IMG/VR virus record: IMGVR_UViG_3300045998_000148
Span: 1 to 64,000 of that record
DNA length: 64,000 nt
Source: a virus
Strand: one strand, 5' to 3'
The position numbers and the translations under genes are program-made. Of the stretch, positions 59,075 through 64,000 are shown piece by piece. Under the pieces are notes generated by a model, which was not told the DNA's origin, ran no database searches, and saw only the letters and a program-made list of their open reading frames with translations. How positions within the stretch are numbered: position 1 is the first letter of the stretch; each line of letters begins with the position of its first letter.

Positions 59075-60229
59075 CTAGTCGTTGAAAACTTCAGCAGGGT
59101 CGAGATATTCGAGTTCCGCCTGAATCTCCGAAATATCGCGTTCCTCGTGGGCGTGGGGGAATCCATTCTCGTCGAAACGATCGTCGCGTTCGGATTCGAC
59201 GATCGAGGGCAGGATATCGTTAGGGAGAAAAGAAGCGCCCGCCCCAGCGCGAATGCAATCGCGATCGATCTGATCGATCATCAGCTCGAAGACCTTATTC
59301 AACCCGATCGCTTCGAGGAAATTGCGCTTGGCGACCTCATTAGAGTCGTTATTCTGCCGGATCGCGTAGGCCAATTTACTAAGATGTCCCATCATCGCCC
59401 CGGTCTTGCTGAGCGTTTCGTTAGAAATTTCACCCTGACTCAACTGCGTCATCCAGACAGGCTCGATCGTCTCGTCGTACTTAACCTGCGGCAACAGGGT
59501 AGACAGGATGCCCTGAAAGCTCTCGTTCATCTGGCGGAGCCGCTTCCACTGCTCGATAAAAGCCTCGTAGAACTCTTCCAATTCCCGAATATAGGAGCGC
59601 TGCCTGTAGATACTCTCCCAAATCGGAACGTGCGACTCCATCCACTGCTTGAAAAACCGACCTCGATAAGCCCAAAAATAATTTTCGTACCACCGCACCG
59701 TTGTCCTGAGATGGCTCTCGACCTTGGCAGAAATATCGACCTCCAAATCGCAATTATAAAAAGCAATGTCATTTTTTACCTGCTTCAAGAACTCGATCGC
59801 GACGTATTTATAGCGCGGCATATTTTCGGGCAGCCGCTTGTAAAAACTAAAACAGTAAATCTTAAACGCCCGATACGCCGCCGCCGATTCGGTCGGATAG
59901 GGCGGAATGGGGAACTCGGCAAAAACAATTGACTTGTAATCCGAACGTGCAACGGCACGGGCGAGATTCCGATCGCCTGCAATGAAGCGAAGGGGATGCT
60001 CCTCCGGCAGCCCGCCGCCTGCACTATCGAGGTCGCCCGTATCGAGGCGATCCAAGACGCCTTCGTGGTGAAAGCCCAAATCCTCCGGCGATATCTGTAG
60101 GATATCCCGCCGCCGCGCACTGCCCTTTACTGCCCGTTCGCCGCCCTTCGCCTTGCGCCCTGCCGACTTCTCTTGCGAAGCAGGCGCTCCCGACCCCTCG
60201 CCGTATTCTTGCCGCCTAGATCGAGGCAT
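59075..60229 (-). CDS. Hypothetical protein, 384 aa
   Basis: Unrecognised. A basic disordered N-terminus (about 45 residues) precedes a largely helical domain rich in aromatic residues (HLRTTVRWYENYFWAYRGRF, RELEEFYEAFIEQWKRLRQM) and an acidic end (IQAELEYLDPAEVFND). It has no membrane segment or catalytic motif that I can identify. It overlaps the previous gene by 14 bases and ends beside the 20-bp repeat array. A role in partition, replication or packaging is possible from the neighbours only. Confidence 0.6.
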   Translation of the reverse strand: MPRSRRQEYGEGSGAPASQEKSAGRKAKGGERAVKGSARRRDILQISPEDLGFHHEGVLDRLDTGDLDSAGGGLPEEHPLRFIAGDRNLARAVARSDYKSIVFAEFPIPPYPTESAAAYRAFKIYCFSFYKRLPENMPRYKYVAIEFLKQVKNDIAFYNCDLEVDISAKVESHLRTTVRWYENYFWAYRGRFFKQWMESHVPIWESIYRQRSYIRELEEFYEAFIEQWKRLRQMNESFQGILSTLLPQVKYDETIEPVWMTQLSQGEISNETLSKTGAMMGHLSKLAYAIRQNNDSNEVAKRNFLEAIGLNKVFELMIDQIDRDCIRAGAGASFLPNDILPSIVESERDDRFDENGFPHAHEERDISEIQAELEYLDPAEVFND

Positions 60230-60620
60230 TTTGACGCACCGCCCTTTTAACCTCTTCTTCCGTAAGACAGCTCGCCTTCTCCCCTCGCCACCGAGAGCGA
60301 TAAAGCCCGTCTAGCACCTCGCGGACGGTTTCAGCAACGGCATCCCCCTCCAACTCTCCAGGCGCGACCAGCCGATCCATCTCGGCGGGCGAGGCGATCG
60401 CGATGCGAACCGCGTACTTCGCGCCCTGCGGCATCGCGACCGCAAATTCATTGCGCCCCAAATCCTCGCTATCCAAATTTTCCAGCGCCTCTCCGATGGC
60501 CTGCCTCAATCGCAGCAAGCCGAGGCGATCGCCTACTATATACGCGCAAAACTCCTCGCCTTCCCCAAGGGGCGAGGCATAAACGTATAAAATATCGTCT
60601 CTCAATTTTTTGTATTTCAC
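60216..60620 (-). CDS. Hypothetical protein, about 135 aa
   Basis: The frame is open from 60740, but a GTG at 60620 preceded by AGGGAAATAGCG gives a natural start (KYKKLRDDILYVYASPLGEG), and a start at 60740 would leave almost no room for the divergent small gene at 60744. The protein is alpha/beta (EFCAYIVGDRLGLLRLRQAI) with a helical end. It is co-transcribed with the 384-residue gene. No family is recognised. Confidence 0.5.
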   Translation of the reverse strand: MKYKKLRDDILYVYASPLGEGEEFCAYIVGDRLGLLRLRQAIGEALENLDSEDLGRNEFAVAMPQGAKYAVRIAIASPAEMDRLVAPGELEGDAVAETVREVLDGLYRSRWRGEKASCLTEEEVKRAVRQNASI

Positions 60621-60743
60621 CGCTATTTCCCTGCCACTCGTTTCGGCAATTATAGCCTCAAAAAAAACCCCCTTGACGATTTGGAGCGATCGCCGTACTA
60701 TCTTGATGTCGAAAGACCGCAAAAAAGAATACAAATACATACT

Positions 60744-60899
60744 ATGACCGAGATTGTTGCATCGTCCCTGCCCGTTTCGTCCCCATCAACGCAAAAGCGC
60801 CCAACCGATAGGCAGTTGAGACGCTTTGCAGGAAAAACTCGCGAGAAACAAGTCGTTTCCATTCAATTGGTATCCCCCCGAAGGGGAATTTCAAAGTAG
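60744..60899 (+). CDS. Possible small basic protein, 51 aa
   Basis: ATG 60744 opens a 51-residue basic frame (TEIVASSLPVSSPSTQKRPT then DRQLRRFAGKTREKQ). There is no clear ribosome-binding site. It lies between divergent genes and upstream of the replication-initiator-like gene. It may be a small regulator or simply non-coding. Confidence 0.3.
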   Translation: MTEIVASSLPVSSPSTQKRPTDRQLRRFAGKTREKQVVSIQLVSPRRGISK

Positions 60900-60945
60900 C
60901 CAACTATCAAGAGATCGACCGACGAAATCGAGGTATTTGGAGACT

Positions 60946-61050
60946 TTGACAACTTATGCAGCCCGTGTAGTAGCCGAATAAGCCGGAGCCGATAAGCTTT
61001 AGCCGAGGAGCTTCAGCAAATCTAAAAATGATAGTAGCCGATAAGTTTAC
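60946..61050 (+). promoter_or_regulatory. Promoter and AGCCGA repeats upstream of the 733-aa gene
   Basis: A perfect -35 box, TTGACA, lies at 60946-60951; the expected -10 region (TAGTAG) is weak. Downstream, four copies of AGCCGA-type units (TAGCCGAATAAGC, GAGCCGATAAGC, TAGCCGAGGAGC, TAGCCGATAAGT) lie close together, the last inside the gene's first codons. Such direct repeats often bind an autoregulating initiator protein. Confidence 0.4.
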
Positions 61051-63229
61051 ACCCTGTCAAGACATTGCCCTGCCGACCGATCGGACAGTGCGACTGCACG
61101 GCGGCATCCTGGCAGCAGGCGGCCCATATCTAAAGCTGTGGTACGCCCTGCGCTGGCTCGACACCAAAGGCAGCGGACGCCTCACCCTCCCCGCCAAGGC
61201 GATCGCCGACCTCTGCGGGCTATCGACCAAGACGCTGTACCGCCACCTACGCGAAGGCCGCGCCGTAGGAGCATTCCTGCGCTATCGCCTCAAGAAAGGC
61301 GTCCTGACCGTAGAAATGGGCAGCAGGGCGCGGCTGACGGTTCACCTCGGCATCGAAGACTGGGGCAACACCGCCAGCTACCCCATCGACGAATTTTTAA
61401 CAAATTTTTACACGATCGCGGCGACTCGCCTCACCGCCGCCGTCAAGCAAAAACAGGCTTACCATGCTGCCTGCCAGCAGCACGTTAAGGGAGTCGTGCC
61501 GCCAGAAAGCGCGATCGCGATGGCAAGAGAGCGGTGCGAACCCGGCGAGGTTTCCAAGTCCCCGACTGTCGAGGTTTCCTCGACAGCTCGTGCGGGACGC
61601 TCGCCAGGGGAAAGCGCACCAAGAGAAAGCCATGCGGAATCGGCGAAAACGGAAGACCTGCTCAGTACGAGCAAATCCCCCAGTAGCGAAGCAAACTCGC
61701 TTATAAAAATACGCTGTGAGAACGGGGATCAGCGGGTCGCGCACCATTTTCTCGACGTCCGCTTGCAAGAGTTCGATGGCGCTGAAGATATCTCAACGCA
61801 TCGAGACGACAGATCACCTCTATACCCGCGAAAGATAATAACGCCAGAACTTGTCAGTTTTCCCGATTGCGCGGAAAATACGGTCGATGACAGGCTCTCA
61901 TCCCAAGCGAATATCCCCCCTATCCATAGAGAGGAGTCTATGGAAAACGCCATTACCACGGCGTCAGTCTGGGGTTTTTTATTTGGAAAAAAGCGATTCT
62001 CAATAAGAGGAAAATCTTGTTTTTTTGCAAATGGAGCGGTACAAAGGCCGCCTGCAATTTTTTTCATTTCCAAAAAGAAAATCTTCGTTACGGGCAGTGC
62101 AAAGATCGCCGCTACTTCGCAAGAAAGTATCGCCGAGGCAATCGGGCGCTCAAAAAAAACGGTAAACAGGCACTTGAAGGCGGTTTTCAAGCGTCAGTAT
62201 TGCCAATCAAACCCGAAAGTATTTTCACAAATTCAGCGCCAAACTCGCACCGGAGAAACCTTCTACGACCCGGAAATCCTGGCTGAAATGACCCCAAACG
62301 GCGAAAAAGTAGCGCACTTGCGCGAAAAGATAGTACGTCGGGCGAGGTTGGAGAAGGGGCGCTGTTTCCAGTTCGAGGGCGAATTGGGCAGGGTTTTGGG
62401 CGATCGCAATGCTTTTATCAATAGACAGAGCATTTACGACCTACCCTATATCGTCCACAGCACGAGGACGGCAAAGCGGTACTTCCGGCGGAAATTCAAT
62501 GTTTCTGCCGTAGAAGGCTACAGTAACGACTTTAGGCTCAATCCCGAGCGCGATCGCCTCTGCCGCAGCAACCCCTTCCGAAGGGGTATCCCCTACCGGG
62601 GGATGTACGAGCATCACTTCGAGGCTTGCCAAACCCTTAAAGGAAGCGATGTTTCGGGAATTGCGACTGCCGAACTCGCTTCCGCCGAACTCGTTTCTGC
62701 CGCCCCGCCCGCAAAACCCGTCTCGCCTGCAAGAGGGGCAAAAGCCGCGATCGACACTCTCATCGCGGACACCGAGAGCGCCTTACAGGGGCTTCCTGAT
62801 TCAAAAGGTACTAACGCCTTGGCCGCAGCGAGGGAGGCGGTAAGGGCGGCATTCTACCGCTCGCAGGATGGCGATCGCGATTCCTTTAAAGCCCTCATCG
62901 AAGGGCGAATCGCCCTGCACTATTTCGACCTGACCGAAGGCGATCGCCAGCCCTTAATCGAAGCCCTGCTCGAAATTATTGCCGATTTCACGGCGAGGAC
63001 GGCGCTATTTCTCGCTCTAGCTCCCGAATGCTATGAACTATCGCCGAGCAGCGCGACCAATTTTGGACTGTGGGAAACTGAAGGTGTAGAGGGATGCGAT
63101 CGCTTACTCAATTCAATCGATTTTATTAATTTTTTTGAATATTTAATTTCGATTGGATTTTGTTTTGGGAAAGAGCTTGAAGTGCTGGCTTCCGCCGCTT
63201 GGAACTGGGGGAGCCGCAGCCTATCGTAA
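61028..63229 (+). CDS. Putative replication initiator with two helix-turn-helix segments
   Basis: This 733-residue protein has an N-terminal winged-helix-like segment (LPAKAIADLCGLSTKTLYRH, about residues 54-73) and a second one in the middle (SQESIAEAIGRSKKTVNRHL, about 365-385), separated by a long low-complexity linker holding a nested copy of the 51-bp repeat (ERCEPGEVSKSPTVEV then SPGESAPRE). The C-terminal third is helical and ends in a hydrophobic stretch. Direct repeats lie at its start. The layout suggests a DNA-binding initiator or regulator for phage replication; this is inferred, not matched to a family. Confidence 0.55.
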   Translation: MIVADKFTPCQDIALPTDRTVRLHGGILAAGGPYLKLWYALRWLDTKGSGRLTLPAKAIADLCGLSTKTLYRHLREGRAVGAFLRYRLKKGVLTVEMGSRARLTVHLGIEDWGNTASYPIDEFLTNFYTIAATRLTAAVKQKQAYHAACQQHVKGVVPPESAIAMARERCEPGEVSKSPTVEVSSTARAGRSPGESAPRESHAESAKTEDLLSTSKSPSSEANSLIKIRCENGDQRVAHHFLDVRLQEFDGAEDISTHRDDRSPLYPRKIITPELVSFPDCAENTVDDRLSSQANIPPIHREESMENAITTASVWGFLFGKKRFSIRGKSCFFANGAVQRPPAIFFISKKKIFVTGSAKIAATSQESIAEAIGRSKKTVNRHLKAVFKRQYCQSNPKVFSQIQRQTRTGETFYDPEILAEMTPNGEKVAHLREKIVRRARLEKGRCFQFEGELGRVLGDRNAFINRQSIYDLPYIVHSTRTAKRYFRRKFNVSAVEGYSNDFRLNPERDRLCRSNPFRRGIPYRGMYEHHFEACQTLKGSDVSGIATAELASAELVSAAPPAKPVSPARGAKAAIDTLIADTESALQGLPDSKGTNALAAAREAVRAAFYRSQDGDRDSFKALIEGRIALHYFDLTEGDRQPLIEALLEIIADFTARTALFLALAPECYELSPSSATNFGLWETEGVEGCDRLLNSIDFINFFEYLISIGFCFGKELEVLASAAWNWGSRSLS
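61529..61640. repeat. 51-bp repeat with a nested second repeat
   Basis: GGTGCGAACCCGGCGAGG begins a 51-bp-family copy that is split by about 50 bases of another palindromic family (TTTCCAAGTCCCCGACTGTC then GAGGTTTCCTCGACAG), after which CTCGCCAGGGGAAAGCGCAC completes it. The whole stays in frame. The inner family also appears at about 3028-3065 and 10140-10203. Confidence 0.75.
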
Positions 63230-63307
63230 AAGGAAGACATTTTTGAGAAAAAATCGGCCTTGCGCCCGCCGTGCTGCCACGCGGCAGCTTAGAGCGTCCG
63301 AACGCCG

Positions 63308-63811
63308 CTAGACGAGCAGGACGATCGTACAGCGGGGAGGCAGCTTGCGGTCGTAGCGAAGCCTGCCCCCCCACAAGGGGATGCAGTTGAGGTTGTCGTT
63401 GCGGAGGACGCCGCCCTGTACGAGGGCATCCCAAATGCCGCCCTCGACGTTATCGCCGTCCTGGGCGCGACTGCACTTGCCCGATAGCTCGATGAAAAGG
63501 CCGCTTGCCCTGGCGATGGGTTCGAGGCCGCCCTGTTCTCGGTATTGCACTCGCAGCTCCCAGGCGGCTTTTTCCTTCCACTGGCCGTACCCGCCCTGGT
63601 AGTAGGCGATCGAGCGACCGCCCGCCCTCGCAATTTGCGCCCGCTGTTTGGCGACTGGGTTTCCCTCCAGCTCGAAACGGTACGTCGCTGCCGGATTTCC
63701 TTCAGCGGCTAGCAGCGCCCGAAAAAAGGCGATCGTCCTGTCCGCCGTCCGGTCGAACGGCTTTCCTCCTGCCTTGCGCCTGCCGCCGCCCGTATATCTG
63801 GATCTATACAT
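63308..63811 (-). CDS. RusA-type Holliday junction resolvase
   Basis: This 167-residue protein resembles the RusA family: FELEGNPVAKQRAQIARAGG, then the acidic signature GDNVEGGIWDALVQGGVLRN followed by DNL. RusA dimers cut Holliday junctions using a cluster of aspartates; DGDN and the final RNDN supply these. The first 40 residues are basic and variable. Its ATG overlaps the end of the upstream AP2 gene by 8 bases. The family call is good; activity depends on dimer residues not checked. Confidence 0.8.
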   Translation of the reverse strand: MYRSRYTGGGRRKAGGKPFDRTADRTIAFFRALLAAEGNPAATYRFELEGNPVAKQRAQIARAGGRSIAYYQGGYGQWKEKAAWELRVQYREQGGLEPIARASGLFIELSGKCSRAQDGDNVEGGIWDALVQGGVLRNDNLNCIPLWGGRLRYDRKLPPRCTIVLLV

Positions 63812-64000
63812 TCACCTGTCTGTGGCCTGCGCCCGTCCTACTTTTTTGGCGCAGTTCTTTTGTGGGAAGCTTGAGAGTTTCGAGCGCGTGCAAATAGGCT
63901 TGGTGAGCCTTATCGGGGGTAGGAAAACAGCCTAAATACAAGACCTTGCCATCGTGCCGGATCTGCGCCTTGAAGGGATTGAGTCGGCTGCGGTTCGGGC
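63804..64000 (-). CDS. AP2-domain protein, C-terminal part (runs off window)
   Basis: The 5' end lies beyond the window. The visible 64 residues (NRSRLNPFKAQIRHDGKVLY then LGCFPTPDKAHQAYLHALE) match the AP2/ERF-like DNA-binding domain found at the C-terminus of phage HNH homing endonucleases and related proteins. The stop TAG at 63806-63804 overlaps the RusA ATG. It is most likely an HNH-AP2 endonuclease or a free AP2 regulator; the nuclease part would be off the right edge. Confidence 0.65.
   Translation of the reverse strand, partial: PNRSRLNPFKAQIRHDGKVLYLGCFPTPDKAHQAYLHALETLKLPTKELRQKSRTGAGHRQVNV

Noticed and set aside
58748-59932. 394-residue plus-strand open frame
   Set aside because: It reads through the 20-bp array and then antisense to the 384-residue gene; composition is repeat-derived.
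63268-63290. Short hairpin GCTGCC/GGCAGC between convergent genes
   Set aside because: The stem is only six pairs and lacks a T-run, so I do not call it a terminator.
1-64000. tRNA or rRNA genes
   Set aside because: I looked for typical T-loop and acceptor patterns and saw none convincing; a dedicated search could still find one.

Overview
The window looks cyanobacterial. The octamer GCGATCGC (HIP1) and its 7-mer cores recur throughout, GC content is moderate to high, and gene ends overlap heavily. Two GAF-domain signalling genes at the far left (92-1693) look like ordinary host genes. Almost everything from about 2.3 kb to the right edge belongs to one large tailed phage or prophage. Its right end is not in the window: the last gene runs off the edge, and no integrase, attachment site or recognisable portal gene is present.

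Layout. 2.3-5.5 kb: a putative DNA-binding protein with repeated ATAGAGT boxes nearby, and three unknown genes. 14.0-5.4 kb (minus strand): a tight operon of seven genes. Three of its proteins carry a short tag (consensus DAVVGxKVxVKxxGGGYYRxLPG) followed by a Gly/Ala-rich hydrophobic segment and then an effector-like region: an LRAT/NlpC-like domain, a HipA/PI3K-like kinase within a 1672-residue protein, or an unknown region. A fourth tagged protein at 30-32.3 kb carries two alpha/beta-hydrolase-like lobes. 14.1-16.9 kb (plus): a Gp157-like protein and a DnaG-type primase. 17-22 kb: small genes, a split archaeal-type thymidylate-synthase-like protein whose catalytic Cys is replaced by Ser, a Mu gpG-like morphogenesis protein and a MuF-like head protein. 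22-47.6 kb (minus): a virion module with a 2635-residue tape measure, neck proteins (one DUF4054), a DUF2184 major capsid protein, a Gp24-like cement protein, a DUF2213 protease fused to a scaffold-like tail, a 906-residue unknown, a GH19 lysin with a partial tandem duplicate, a DHH phosphoesterase and a tail-hub-like protein. 47.7-50.4 kb (plus): a holin-like protein, a C5 cytosine methyltransferase and three small genes. 50.4-53.9 kb (minus): a degenerate VRR-NUC-like protein, a GH19+M15 endolysin and the large terminase. 54-56.6 kb (plus): a PAPS-reductase-like protein, a DUF5131 (Gp37/Gp68) protein and a Dam-type methylase. 56.8-58.7 kb (minus): a three-gene operon ending in a protein resembling Cas8a1/DevT, without other cas genes. 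58.86-59.06 kb: an array of 20-bp iteron-like repeats. 59-64 kb: unknown genes, a 733-residue protein with two helix-turn-helix segments (possible replication initiator), RusA and a partial AP2-domain protein.

A second theme is repeat invasion. A palindromic 51-bp unit (17 codons, so it preserves reading frame) sits in arrays inside at least four genes, and single copies or fragments occur in others. It has lengthened proteins at their N- or C-termini. A 268-bp duplication of the lysin 5' end, carrying a 72-bp internal triplication, shows the same habit of tandem growth.

Together the genes suggest a long-tailed siphovirus (tape measure implies a tail of roughly 0.4 micrometre) with its own primase, resolvase, two DNA methyltransferases and two peptidoglycan lysins, plus a set of tagged, possibly virion-carried effector proteins that I do not recognise as a described system.
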